Assembly: GCA_036250195.1 (NCBI GenBank)
Contig: JAVHZZ010000006.1
Location: 74,507,869-74,571,868, forward strand
Reading direction: 5' to 3'
Origin: Mixophyes australis
Taxonomy: Eukaryota > Chordata > Amphibia > Anura > Limnodynastidae
DNA: 64,000 nucleotides
The notes beneath the pieces are model-generated. The model saw only the letters and a program-made list of their open reading frames with translations, searched no databases and was not told the DNA's origin. A program made the position numbers and the translations under genes. How positions within the stretch are numbered: position 1 is the first letter of the stretch; the number at the start of each line of letters is the position of its first letter. Positions 9,453 to 21,888 of this stretch are shown here, one piece after another.

Positions 9453-11361
9453 TGGTCTGCGCATGTGCAGCCCTTTCAAGCCTTCAGTTCCTGTTGCTTT
9501 TAGTTAATTGGCTGATCAGGCAACACTCCCTATTTAAAGCACCTGTGGTCAATACCTCGTTGCCTGATCTTGGAGTCTCATTCCCCATGAGCCTCTGAAG
9601 GTGTTCCTGTGTTTCCTCGTGTATTCAGATCCTGCTGATTCCTGTTATTCGCTTGTGGTTTCCAGACCACTTCAACTCTCCTGTGTTCATCGTGTCTGCA
9701 ACCAGCTGATTCCTATCCGCTGCCTCCGTTGCTTCTACAGAGTTCCTGCTCACTTCAACTCTCCCGTGTTCATCGTGTCTGCAACCAGCTGATTCCTATC
9801 CGCTGCCTCCATTGCTTCTACAGAGTTCCTGCTCACTTCAACTCTCCCGTGTTCATCGTGTCTGCAACCAGCTGATTCCTATCCGCTGCCTCCGTTGCTT
9901 CTACCGAGTTCCTGCTCACTTCAGCTCTCCTGTGTTCATCGTGTCTGCAACCAGCTGATTCCTATCCGCTGCCTCCGTTGCTTCTACAGAGTTCCTGCTC
10001 ACTTCAACTCTCCTGTGTTCATTGTGTCTGCAGCCAGCTGATTCCTATCCACTGCCTCCGTTGCTTCTACAGAGTTCCTGCTCACTTCAACTCTCCCGTG
10101 TTCATCGTGTCTGCAGCCAGCTGATTCCTATCCGCTGCCTCTGTTGCTTCTACAGAGTTCCTGCTCACTTCAACTCTCCTGTGTTCATCGTGTCTGCAGC
10201 CAGCTGATTCCTATCCGCTGCCTCCGTTGCTTCTACAGAGTTCCTGCTCACTTCAACTCTCCCGTGTTCATCGTGTCTGCAGCCAGCTGATTCCTATCCG
10301 CTGCCTCCGTTGCTTCTACAGAGTTCCTGCTCACTTTAACTCTCCTGTGTTCATCGGGTCAGCGCTCCATTGCTCTTATCTCTGCTACTGGATATCAGAC
10401 CGCCTCAACTCTCCCGTGTTCTTCACGTTCCAGTTCCTCTTACTACTGCTTCCAGAGTATTGCCTCGTTCATGCTGGTTTACCTGCGGTGCGCTGCACCA
10501 ACCTGATTACCGCTTCCACCTTCCAGTGGTCTCTCCTCCTGCCGGCCTTCAGCCGTTCAGGTATCTCTGCACGTCTCTCTGACAGCCTGCTCTCCTGAAC
10601 CGCGGTATGCATACTTCTCATTGACCTTGCTTGTGTATTGCATATCTAGCTGGACTGAGTTGTGTTCTCCTCCGGAGTCTCCTATCCACTGAGACTATTG
10701 CTACCATTGACTTTGTTCCCTATTGTCTGGATAGTTATTGTGACTTTGTATATGTAGCAGTGCTGCTCAGTTATCATTGTATTGTGGATATCATCGTGGA
10801 ATCAAGTTCTGTGTGCCCGTGTATACTCTGCATTGCATTCATCTCCTCGTGCCCCTCCTCACATATATATTGCAGTGGTACAACTTGCTATATGCAGACC
10901 ACTGACTCCTGTTCCCTGTGACACCAGTTTCAAGTTTCCTCTCACATAAGCAGTGGTACAACTTGCTAACGCAGACCACTGACTTCCCTGTTACCTACCT
11001 TCACCTGGATTCCATTCCTTCACCTAGACAGCGGTACAACTTGCTATACGCAGACCGCTGACTCTCACCACCTCCTCGCTACTCCTGGACATTCCTCCTC
11101 ACTATAGCAGTGGTACAACTTGCTATACGCAGACCACTGACTATCCTCACGTTTCCTTGTCCATCTAGCTCCTCGTGTACAGTCATCTACCCATTACCAG
11201 TGCTGCTAGTCATAGACTTTCCTCGAGCATTCTCTCACCATCTGCTGTTTCTCCTGTTCCGTTGTCACCCTGCTACCAGAGTACCATATTACCAACTATA
11301 CTACTCTGGTAAGTCCATCATCTGGTGATATCCTGGGTAAAGACTCCTAGTGCCCGTGACA
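9386..11361 (+). repeat. 3' LTR of element 1
   Basis: The LTR is 1976 bp, nearly identical to 3249-5129. The length difference of 95 bp is one extra 83-bp repeat unit (eight here, landmark at 9703 to 10284 in 83-bp steps) plus a 12-bp difference near 9629-9660. Hairpin motifs lie at 10873, 10951, 11029 and 11108, including the compensatory copy. The first 67 bp encode the end of Pol. I saw no AATAAA downstream of the TATA box, so the polyadenylation site is unclear. Confidence 0.92.
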
Positions 11362-12130
11362 AGGGGGCAGGTTAAGAGGTAGTTTAGGAGTGCTTCTGAT
11401 GGTAGGGAGGACAAGTGGCAAAAGCTTCCGGCCACTCCAATTTAGTTCCAACTATCACTCCATTCAATTCGTTCTTGATAGTACCACTTACCCTCTCTAA
11501 TTTCCAACTGTCTTGTGTCCTATAGAGTATGCAAATTACTATCTGTAAAAGGTTGTGCACGCTATCATCTTATTCTGTTCTCAGATATACTCAGTTATAA
11601 TCTTGCACTTTTATGCACTTTTCCTTAAATAATGTTGCATTATTCAGTTTAACCACACTGAATAACACTTAAGAGATTACAGAGTTATTTATCCAGTAAC
11701 CACTCTATCTCAGCAGTACTTCACAATATATATTCATTATAAATAACCAATACTCACAACATATGTATGTATTGAAATTAAAGTATTTTACTGTTAACAC
11801 CGAAAACCCTGCATTCACAGTTCAGACATATATCATAACATTGTTCAACATAGCGTAGTATATCAATATAAAATTAACCCTAGGTTCACATCCTTTATTC
11901 CTTACACTATCCTTGCTCTATTTTCTTTACATATGTATCTTTAGTAAGAATTAGTATTTATAATATTGATTTAACTATCACAGATATCAAACCATAGCTA
12001 CATAGTTATACGTATATAATAGTTAAATCAACATTACAAACACATATCACTTTATCGATATATATTATCAATGATACTTATCAAATCCTTGTATCCTGGA
12101 TCCAATTCTTTTTCAGCAATGTAGGGAACA
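11362..12130. other. AT-rich stretch, no gene seen
   Basis: It has no open frame or motif I can support. If 203-16866 is one provirus, this is decayed provirus interior displaced by element 1. Confidence 0.4.
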
Positions 12131-12660
12131 TTCCTCTAGTATAGAGTCCTTTTCTGTGGCGTAGTGTCTTTCCTTTTCTGTAGTGTAGTGCATATTTTCT
12201 GTAGTGTAGTGTATTCCTAAACTTTTCTGTAGTGTAGTGTATCTTTTCTGTAAAATAGTGTATTCCTATCCTTTTCTGTAGTGTAGTGCATCTTTTCTGT
12301 ATTGTATTCCTATCCTTTTCTGTAGTATAGTGCATCTTTTCTGTAGTGTAGTGTAGTGTATTCCTATCCTTTTCTGTAGTGTAGTGTATTCCTAAACATT
12401 TCTGTAGTATAGTGTATCTTTTCTGTAATATAGTGTATTCCTATCCTTTTCTGTAGTGTAGTGCATCTTTTCTGTAGTGTAGTGTATTCCTAAACATTTC
12501 TGTAGTATAGTGTATCTTTTCTGTAATATAGTGTATTCCTATCCTTTTCTGTAGTGTAGTGCATCTTTTCTGCATTGTATTCCTATCATTTTCTGTAGTA
12601 TAGTGCATCTTTTCTGTAGTGTAGTGTATTCCTATGCTTTTCTGTAGTGTAGTGTATGCG
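12131..12660. repeat. Minisatellite based on TTTTCTGTAGTGTAGTG
   Basis: About 25 imperfect copies of a 17-25-bp unit alternate between versions ending TGTATTCCTATCC, TGTATTCCTAAAC and TGCATC. They form a higher-order pattern of about 110 bp (compare 12371-12480 with 12481-12600). The minus-strand open frames across it (such as 12441-12890) are repeat artefacts. Confidence 0.9.
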
Positions 12661-14050
12661 CATTGTCCAGGGGCAGGCAGGCAGCAGAGAGAGAGGGAGT
12701 CCCGAGTCTGGCTTTTATAGTCTACACCGGGAAACTCCCAGCCTCCAGAGCAGCCAGGTGTGTGTGGTGATTCACCACATATATGTTGATGCTGATTGTG
12801 TATGCCAGGAGAGATGATGTTATCACCCCTTGCGTCTCTCCACACTGTGTACGTGCCGACTTGAGTCTGCACACAGTGGGGTTCTTTCACGTCGATGCAT
12901 GCGCAGTTGCATTGTGGCCATTCATGCGCTGAATGGCGCGTGCACTGAATGTACTGCGCATGCTCAGTTGTTCAATGTACATGTGCGTGCGCCTTAAAGA
13001 TACGAACTGGGTGCCACGGGCCTACGTCGTCCATCTCTCCAGAGTCCAGAGGTCTCCTGATCACATCCCTTCGCCTTCCAGACTGCCTTTTTCAGTAGGG
13101 AACACTAATCTTGCATTTTACTTAATTCTTATGTGTTTATCGTCTCAAAGACCATTATTCTGTCAGTTATCATAGATAAAGCTGCTGCCCACTTGGCAGC
13201 TCCGTCCGCCCTGTTATTGCCCACTGATATTGAGGTTTTTTTGTTGCTGTCAAAAGTTCTTTTGTGTGTTTTGACTGTACTACTGATGTCATTTTACTGT
13301 CCTATAAGTTTGCTAAGTCACCATTGAGCCACAGAGTCACACACTATCTTAACACGTACTAAGGGGGATTCCCCCCGAAGTACCGCCGGGTAAAAGCTAT
13401 TACAGTTATTACGGTGATATTAACCCGGTTTGTGTCCAGACATTGAGGTTGCCTATAAACCTTTGGGACAGTGTCTACATATTTTGCATCTCTTTATAAG
13501 CAAAGAATGAGGTACTGAAAGTCAGAAGCGTACGAACGGAAAAAAAACAGCAAAGAATAATAATAATGAAATGATTTGTAGAAAAGGAGATTTGTAGAAG
13601 GATGACAGCTGGATTGGGCACTACGGGGACTTGGCTCTCAAGTATTTTATTTATCCCCTTAATTTCTAACTAATCTATGCTCCTCCCCTATTCTTTTTAA
13701 ACCTAACAGGGAGTTACATTATCCATCCAATCCAGTGTCCTGTCCACCTTTAGTTCATAATGAACCCAGTATCTTTGATCACAATATTTCTATTACCTAT
13801 TATAACAGTGAAGTGCAAAATCAACCCTTGTGAAGCATATGCTGGACCTCCCATGCAAGTCTTCCTGGAATATCTAAAAAACAACATCAGTAGCACAGTA
13901 TATTACACATCTTATTTTAAATAATAAATCTTGGCTAAATAAGTTTGTCTAAGGCACCACAACTAGAAGAAAGAATTATAGATTGACCCAATATTAAATT
14001 CTGACTTCAAGGAAAAATTGTGCATTTCTCCTGTAACCTCTACAGTTAAT
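12661..14050. other. No gene seen; short Y-rich and palindromic patches
   Basis: I see nothing codable. A patch at 13385-13432 resembles the ATTACCGTTATTACGGT core of the MITE at 21667-21888 and may be a fragment of it. Confidence 0.35.
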
Positions 14051-14052
14051 AA

Positions 14053-14056
<4 letters not shown>

Positions 14057-14144
<88 letters not shown>
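14057..14144. repeat. (TA)n microsatellite
   Basis: It has about 88 bp of almost uninterrupted TA repeat, broken by one TT at 14100-14101. Confidence 0.97.
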
Positions 14145-14149
<5 letters not shown>

Positions 14150-16006
14150 GTCGTTCTTGCCTAAAGAAGAAAAAAAAGTTTGATTAGTATCAGAAACACA
14201 AAACAATACATTTTTCTTTCTTTACTTTTGGTCCTTATCGTCAGTCAACAAAACCTTAGACCTCAGTCTGTATCCATTCAATTGCAGCAAATGATACTTT
14301 ATCTCTAGTCTTTTGTCACTTACTCGTCAATTTACTCTGTACTCTGTTATTGTTCTCATTCTATAGCATCAGTGCACCCAGTGTCAATTAGCTAGAACCA
14401 CTGTCCCTACACAATGGATATCTGTTATCTACTAGTAGTACATACATGTGGGACCTTATTTCCCTTTATGATTTCTGAAAATAAGTCATTACAGGAATTG
14501 CAACAAACGTCTTTCACTAATATTAATACATTTACAAGGCTCACTATTTTCCCTGGCTGCACTTTAGTTATTATCCACGTAAGATGGGGAATGTCACTTT
14601 TGTTTCTTAAGAGTTTACATGTTGGATTTGCCATTGAATGGAATACTAGTCTGTCTCCAGACTATTGGTTTCTAAACTGGTCTCACCTGATTCAACCACT
14701 GCTGCATGTCTTGCCTACATAGCACTTTCTGTATATCAATTGCAGGGCTATGGCTGAAACAAAAAGGGGGTTACTTATCTTCCTCTGAAAAGTTAAATTT
14801 TTTTAACACTCAATATAGAATATAAGTCACATTTGTTTTTTGGTATCGGTTGCTGGGGAGCGCTTGCACTCGCTTCTGTTTGCTTCGCAACGCTACCTTC
14901 CGCTGCGCATGCTCTCTTGTGCAACATACTTCCTTCCTATTGCCACAATTTTAAACAGTCAGTGTGCTTAATTTTCAGTTTTAGCGATTTTCAGAAACAT
15001 TTTTATGTCTAACCGTACTCAGTACCTCTGAATCAAACACACCAACTTTAGGAAACTGTTTCACTCATTCAGCAATCATTTTTGTCCAGTTTTAACAATA
15101 CACCATGGCATTGTTATCACATTTCTTACTGATAATATACATTGCAGGCCCTTTACGGTTTTGCTATTTTTGTAGCAGGCCCTGTGGTTTTTTCTCTTAA
15201 TGTGGCTCCCTGTCATGTGTGCCTGGCTCCCATAGTCTGTAAACCTTCAGAGCTCATAAGGTAGGTCAAGAGTATAACAATTTCTACTTATAGGAGCCCA
15301 GACATTATCTCCTTTGGTATAACCAATACAGGCACTCATACAATTGCGTGTCCGCAGAGCTTGAACATTACTAAAGTGACGTCCCCTCACTCTTCTCAGT
15401 GGCCTTGGAGCCTTATTTCCAGTGAGGACTTTTTAAAGGTTTACACACAAAAACACTAGGCTGGACAGTTCCAAGAACCACCTACATAGCATACCAATAC
15501 AAACGCAAAACACAAGACTGCATCACTAACTGTCCATGCAGCGTGCCAATACAAACCAATCTCTTTGCTAAACTCCACACATATGTACACTTACAATACA
15601 TTTTTTTTTCCGTACAGAAAACTATTTTTCCAAATGTTGGTAATAACTTCTCAGAGGTATTAACAATTCCTTTTACTATAAAATACATTAGCAAAACCAT
15701 TTAAACATGTGGCAAATGTACAGGGAGATATATGCATATGCTATGCAAACAAACCAAGTCTTAATCGCAAAATGACATGAAAAAGAAACAATTTTACTTT
15801 CTTGTCCATAGATCCTCTACCAGCATCTCTTAGATCACACAAAGCAGATATTCGGTTTAGCAACACTGGATGATAAAAAGGCATAGAACTATTTGCTTTT
15901 GCACCTTTACCTGTATATGACGTGTCTCCCATCCTTTGTTGGTAAACCAAAATACGTAGGTTTTGCGAATCCTTGAGTATTGCGGCACTGTTCAGTGCCC
16001 TTATGC
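14145..16006 (-). other. Presumed decayed provirus interior
   Basis: Minus-strand open segments of 60-70 codons (14634-14425, 15700-15482, 15950-15741) show no motif I recognise. By position next to the inferred 5' LTR, the last would be leader or gag. No canonical tRNA-type PBS is visible beside 16007. This assignment is by context only. Confidence 0.3.
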
Positions 16007-16866
16007 TGTTATGTCCGTTACTATCTCACCAATAAATATTGTCCAATGCTATTAATATGGTTCCAACGCACAAAGAGATTTAATAGCTAAATATAGTAGA
16101 ATTACAGCAAACTATAATGAAGTATAAGAAGGTACAACAAAACACAAGAAATAATACATTATGCAACCGCCCCTGGATCCAGGTACAGCTTCAGTCTTGA
16201 AGTCAGCAGTCAAAGAGGCTGTTACTGGGCCGGGGGCTTGCTTATATACAGTTTGCGTTAACAAAAATACAGTGATGATGTCACAGTGTACACAAAGATA
16301 ACTGAGGTCTTTCTTCATTGTTCCAGGGTTTATGATGTTCCCGTAGAATTCTGGTCATAGGTCAGTTCACAGGAGTCCTCTGTCCAAAGGAGGGGGCAAC
16401 TCACTCTAACAGCTGAGCACACGTCTTGCTTAAGGAAATGACTAAATCCAGTTTAAACCAACCTATGCATACAGTATAATAGAGTATCAATATAATAATC
16501 ATAACTAGTGATCGCAGTGTGCGATCACTTAGCCACTGATACCGAATTTCTTCTGGGGAAATGAGGAATAATATAAGACCAAACACCATACATTTCTTAG
16601 GACCTGAACCATAAATAACTTTAATGTAAGTTTAGCTATATATAAATAACCTTAAAGTCTTACTAATAAGAAGTGTGAGTTAGAACTTTATTAAAAGTGA
16701 GCTATTTACACATGTACGTGTGAATGTAATTGAATTTACTGTGTTTACAATTGCAATTAACCCTTTTATGCTGTAGCGTACCAATGGCAATGGCAGAGAA
16801 AACCATTACAATAATTATTTAATAATTCAAATGACTTCATCCGATTATTCAACTTCAGTGCATACA
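16007..16866 (-). mobile_element. ERV-type LTR (possible 5' LTR of the same provirus)
   Basis: Homologous along its length to 203-984, it starts TGTTATGTCC on the plus strand (the minus-strand 3' end). A TATA-like GCTTATATAC lies near 16238. It carries about 80 bp extra near 16570-16680 relative to the left copy. Orientation and divergence fit either two LTRs of one old provirus or two independent insertions. The right edge (near TTCAACTTCA) is approximate and I found no matching TSD. Confidence 0.6.
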
Positions 16867-17169
16867 TAGGAAGTTTTATTAGGTAGGGGTAGGAAAGGAT
16901 ATAATGAAGAGGTTTCTGTTGAGACAACACATGAAAGATTGAAGGTTGGGGAGAGCCCGGTCAGGTGGGGTTCCATAAGTTAGTACCATAAGTGGGGTGC
17001 AGCACAGGAGAAAACTTGAAGGTAGGAATTTAGAAGTGGTTACCAGAGAGGAGAAGAGGCTTACGTTAAATCACAGAGATTAGCTTAGATCACAGAGGGC
17101 GAGAGGGAGTGTATCTCATGACAAGCTCAGAGATGTATCATGGGGAGGAGTTGGTGAGAGTTTTGAAGG

Positions 17170-17746
17170 TGTCATGATTCACCCCTGGCCACCTCCTTCC
17201 TAGAGGCTGCTGTGTCTTCATCAGTTCCTGCCTGCAATGGGTTAAATTCTCATCATTAAATCTGGATCATAATCAACTGTGTCGGTCATTTATAAGACTG
17301 CCTTTCCTTGCAAACTTGCCAGTTTGACAATTGTCACAGCTGCTAGTATCCTTTTCACAACGCCTGTGATCTGGTCCTGACAATCTGTAGCTGCAGTAAT
17401 CCTGTTGTGCCTAGTCTTCAGCTCCTCAGCTAAACCTGGCTATTCTGATAATCTGTACCTGCAGTTATCCTGTTGTGCTGATCACCAGATCCTCAGGTAA
17501 ACCTGGTTATTCTGCCAAACCTGTAACTGCAGTTAACCTGTTGTGCCACCTATCCAGCACTGCTGTTCCTCAGCTAACCTGGTAATCCTGGGATCCTGCT
17601 TCAACTGTTTCTATGGACTTGTGTTCGCTGCCTTACCATTTACTGCATCTCATTTTTAGCTGTGACCTGTGTTTAAAATAAAACCATTTTATTTAATTCA
17701 CATTGCTCTCTGTGGTTTTCATATTGGGAATCCTGACTGTGAGACA
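17170..17746 (+). mobile_element. LTR-like fragment with internal 70-bp repeats
   Basis: The segment starts TGTCATGATTC and ends near GAATCCTGACT, an imperfect inverted pair. Three degenerate repeats carry a CCTGTTGTGC landmark (near 17402, 17470, 17537). A polyadenylation signal AATAAA lies near 17681. I could not find a convincing TSD, so it may be truncated. Confidence 0.4.
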
Positions 17747-18157
17747 TTTGGAGGGCATAGGGAGCCAGTGCAAGCAAGTGTTATAGAGGATGTGGAGCAG
17801 CAAGGGAGGCCACCTATGCCTTTCCAGTGTTTCTAAAAATATGTTGTACAAAATCATATGTTCAAATAATAGTACATTCAGAGAAGTAATCCCTCTTAAA
17901 AGAAAAAAATAATTGAGGAGCTACTTTAATATGTACTGTACACTGTACTAGACTTGATTTAACAATACTTGTTTTTTTCTTTTTCAAAATGGACATTATT
18001 TTGAAAGTAACTGACCTGTGTTCAATCCACTGGAGAACATATTGTGAAATAAATCACAAAAAAGAAGTTGGCTCTTGAGGCACTCCAGTCCACTAATATG
18101 TTTAATATAAAAGCAAATTTAATGGCTATTATCCTTAAAACAAATGTTGTCTAACCA

Positions 18158-19278
18158 GGGGGTAAATGTATCAAAGTGCAATTTTGCAAATCCAGCGATT
18201 TTATCATGAGAGTTGAAACTCGCAGATGTATGAAGCTGAGATTTCATGCAAAATCGCCAGAGTTTTGCTTCTGTCAAAATCGCTATTTGCAAAATCGCCA
18301 GAGATCAAACTCCCGACTGTTTGCCACTGCAGCTATACAAGTCTCCAATGTATGAAGCTGCGAGTAAGCAAACTCAGGAGAGTTTGCTTCAAAACACGCC
18401 AGATACAACACGCTGCTTGATAGCGGCGTGTTGTCCAAACACATCACTGTTACACTGCCCTGGCAGTGTTAAAATGGTAAAGAATAGATAAAAGTTGGGG
18501 AAAAAAAAAGCGTGAGGTCACCCCGCTATTCATGCTTAACCCTAGTGCTGCCTGACTAGTAGTGGTCCCGTGAAAATCGGGGGAAAATTTTGCATGGGGT
18601 CCCCCAATTTTCACTTAACCAGCACTAGGCAAACAAGCATGGGTTGGCGGCACTATAGCAGTGGGACACACAGCAGAGGTCCCCCTGCCATAATGACTAA
18701 CCAACCCTAGACTGTTCAGCGCTGGGCTGGATTCCCTAGGGAGTGGGGTCCACCAAAATAAACGAGCGGGCCCCCCCTTAGAAAGAACCAGACCAGTGCT
18801 GATAGCACTAGGGCTCTTCCTACTACCCCTGGGCTGTGGGTAGTAAGGTAATAATGGCGCAAAAGAGTTAAAATAATAAACTGGCGCCATTTTGTTTTGT
18901 GGAACTACAAGTCCCAGCCAGCCAGGTTGCCAAAAACAGTGTGGCCATGCTCCTGCTTGTATAACTACAAGCACCAGCATACCCAGCACCAGAACCACAA
19001 GTGCCAACATGCCCTGACATCCCTGGCTTGCTGGGACCTGTAGCTCCACAAAAAAAAATGTTAAATAAATAACAACACCCTAGTAAACACCACACACATT
19101 TATTAAAAATAAAAAACCCACAATAAACACACTAACCACCCTCATTTATACCACATCTATTTAATAGATTGGCTTGATACATTTCAGTTTGTTTTTTTTC
19201 AAAACTCGCGGGTAAACACCCACGATTTGCCGCGATTTAAACACGCTGGCAAACTCGCACTTTGATAGATTTACCCCC
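18158..19278. mobile_element. Non-autonomous DNA-transposon-like unit (1.1 kb)
   Basis: Terminal inverted repeats GGGGGTAAATGTATCAAAGTGC (18158 onward) and the complement of GCACTTTGATAGATTTACCCCC (ending 19278) match apart from one base. The same GGGGTAAATGTATCAA terminus occurs in shorter foldback units at 36401 and 48616. The interior has GC-rich patches and repeated ACTACAAG...CCAGC segments (18903-19045). No transposase is present. Confidence 0.6.
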
Positions 19279-19744
19279 AGGTCTCAAAAGTCAGTGAATA
19301 TATTAAAAACCAGATGTGTGATAAAGTATAGAACCTAAGTGTATATAGTAATAAAAACAGACAGTTTAGGATGATGTATAAATATTATTGTCCCAATCTC
19401 TATAAGTACTAATATAGGGATTATATATCATGAGGTATTAATTGAAATTCATGTTCACATATAGCATTATACTGTTCTTTATTGTAACTGTACGTTCAAA
19501 ACAATGGATCTAAAAGAAAATTTATCCCCATGTATATTGTTTAATTTCACATCATCATTTTCATTTTTATATTTTACAAAGTTGCAGCGCTATTATTACT
19601 CTTTTATTATTGGGAATAGATGTTAAATCTCCTTTTAATTATATGACAGGAAGGATAATGTAAATGGGGCTATCTATAGTTAAGGATGCTTATGTTCAAA
19701 AGTGATAGATATAAAAGAATATCAGTCAGAGAAAAGACCAAAGG

Positions 19745-19917
19745 CTAGATTTACTAAACTGCAGGTTTGAAAAAGTGGAGATGTTGCCTATAGCAACCAA
19801 TCAGATTCTAGCTGTCATTTTGTAGAAAGTACTAACTAAATGAAAGCTAGAATCTGATTGATTACTATAGGCAACATCCCCACTTTTTCAAACACCGAGT
19901 TTAGTAAATATACCCCT
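19745..19917. mobile_element. Foldback MITE copy 1
   Basis: Two arms of about 75 bp form a near-complete inverted repeat. Landmarks are TGTTGCCTATAGCAACC with AATCAGATTCTAGCT, answered by AGCTAGAATCTGATTG with CTATAGGCAACAT. Related copies lie at 36401-36597 and 48616-48792, and a fragment at 59311-59395. Confidence 0.8.
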
Positions 19918-20985
19918 AAATGTGTGACGGAAGAGAGAAAGATTCTCCAATAATCCCTATGGTGATGTTGTTATAAATTCTCACTGTGGGATATATATAG
20001 CTTTCTCAGTAGTCATCTGTTTAATATTGTGATGTGATATAATAAGGACTCTCTGTTTGTTACATCATATATTAGTGTAAGTCTGATTATACATGCAACC
20101 CAGAGGGCATTAGTTAAGTCTTGTTATGGATCATCTTATGTTCCGTTATGTGATATGAATTCCACTTATTGGCGTTACGCTAAATATAGTTTTACCTTCC
20201 TCCCATTACAAACTCTATCCCCTGTTGCATCTGTTACCCAATTTAATTTAATTTAATAGTGCTGTCCAATGAAGCCATAATTATTATCTCAATGATTATT
20301 GGTATATTCATTGGCTTGAGGCAGACGCGGCTACTCGCCAACTACCGGCTTCCTACTTTTGGATCTGTAACGCCATACGTGACGTGCAACCCAACATACG
20401 TTTCGATGTGCAGGCTTAGCCATGGGAATTACTCGTTTACTGTTAAGGTGTAGATTATATACTAGGAACGGCCAATGCTTGTGCTTCATTTTGATTATCA
20501 TGAATCCTGACCTATTCTCTTGTCCTACAACATAGTGATCTGCAATCTATTCATTCAGTCTCAGGTAATTAGGCATACATGACAGACTAGAATTTGTACA
20601 TATCAGTTAGCAGATTATTTGGAAGGGATGACACTTTCTAACCTTTTTATCATGCTGGAAAATCATAAATACCATATTTATGTTTAAATTTTAATTAGTA
20701 TCCTTAGCTGAGCCCAATTCTATAACAGTAGAAAATCCCAAGGAATTTCTCCGCAGTCAGATACTCAAAGCCACATATATTTGTGCATATTTGCAGGATA
20801 TTTTTATAAAAATGTATATAGCTACTGCTCAATAAAATGATCTATTAAAAAAATATCCGGATGCTATTATCAAATGATTACCACCGTTCACTAATATATC
20901 ATAAATAATAATGTATGTCATGAAATAATATGTGAAAATATATAAAAATGAATGTGAAAGTGAAAATACTAAAACTAAACATATA
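19918..20985. other. No gene seen
   Basis: AT-rich sequence with no supported feature. Confidence 0.4.
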
Positions 20986-21307
20986 GGGCCTGAGTCATTA
21001 AGGATAGTAAGGCAAAAAAAAGGTGTAAATGTTCTCCAGGACAAACCATGTTACAATGCAAGGGGTACAAATTAGTTTGTTATTTTGCACATAAGCTACA
21101 TACTGACTGTTTTTTCATCTAGCACACAAATAATTGATAGCTCTATTTTTACACTAAAATTTAAAGTTGATCTAGGGCATATCCTACCCCAACTATATAT
21201 CTGTCCCCACATTTTAAATTTACCTCCCCCTCCAATGCAACATGGTTTTTCCCTGATGCAAAGTTACTCCTTTTTTATGCTTTGCTCTCCTTAATGACTC
21301 AGGCCCA
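20986..21307. mobile_element. MITE with GGGCCTGAGTCATTAAGGA termini, copy 1
   Basis: Terminal inverted repeats GGGCCTGAGTCATTAAGGA and TCCTTAATGACTCAGGCCC are perfect over 19 bp. Flanking TA (or ATA) on both sides is a plausible short TSD. A homologous copy lies at 31849-32160. It is non-coding. Confidence 0.8.
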
Positions 21308-21666
21308 TAGAGTGCTCAGTGTGATTCTGTGATTGTATGATTGAATTAAAACTTGAAGGGTGAGAGAAAATGTGCAATTATAGCTTATCCTTCAATTTAA
21401 ATAGTATATTCATATTCTCATGTTATATGATGTATATTATATTAAATAGTTGAATATCAAATATTTTCTGCATTCATCACAAGATGCAAAAATTGTAACA
21501 TACCTTTTTTGTACATGTGCAATGGAGTGTTGGATGCATCCTTGCATTCAAACATAGGGTTGCGACCACAGTGTACATAACTGTAAAGGAGGCCAACAGA
21601 ACTGTTTGTTAAGAGCAAAACAACAATTTGTTAACATATACACTAGGCCACATTCCCTGATCCTAT

Positions 21667-21888
21667 GGGGCATATTCAATTGTCCTGTTTCAGCGGCGCA
21701 TTAAAACTATTACCGTTATTACGGTAATAGTTAGCTGGATTTCAGCTCGCGGCTCAGGGAGCTGCGAGCTGAAATCCAGCGAGAAAATTACCATAGTAAC
21801 GGTTTTTCAGTGCAATATTACCGTAATAACGGTAATAGTGCGCGGACCGCGAGATTTTCAGCGTTTCCGCCGACAATTGAATACCCCC
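21667..21888. mobile_element. Palindrome-rich MITE
   Basis: The termini read GGGGCATATTCAATTGTC and GACAATTGAATACCCCC. The centre is a perfect 16-bp inverted repeat (21735-21750 against 21764-21779). Further palindromes of the ATTACCGT-TATT-ACGGTAAT type lie on either side. No coding capacity. The TSD is uncertain. Confidence 0.7.

Larger units (their letters stand above)
3249..11361 (+). mobile_element. Near-complete Ty3/Gypsy chromovirus (Tf1/sushi type), element 1
   Basis: This 8.1-kb LTR retrotransposon has LTRs at 3249-5129 and 9386-11361, gag at 5143-6075 and pol in the -1 frame to 9452. The LTRs begin TGTCAC and end GTGACA. Flanks are AGGTG (3244-3248) and AGGGG (11362-11366), a TSD with one mismatch. 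The two LTRs differ by only about a dozen substitutions by eye apart from repeat-number change, so the insertion is recent. The only obvious coding lesion is one in-frame TAG in pol at 8679-8681. No env is present. The chromodomain and lack of a tRNA-type PBS place it with Tf1/sushi chromoviruses. Confidence 0.93.

Noticed and set aside
17165..17745. Clean solo LTR with TSD
   Set aside because: Ends are imperfect and flanks (GAAGG, GTGAG) do not match, so it is only called an LTR-like fragment.
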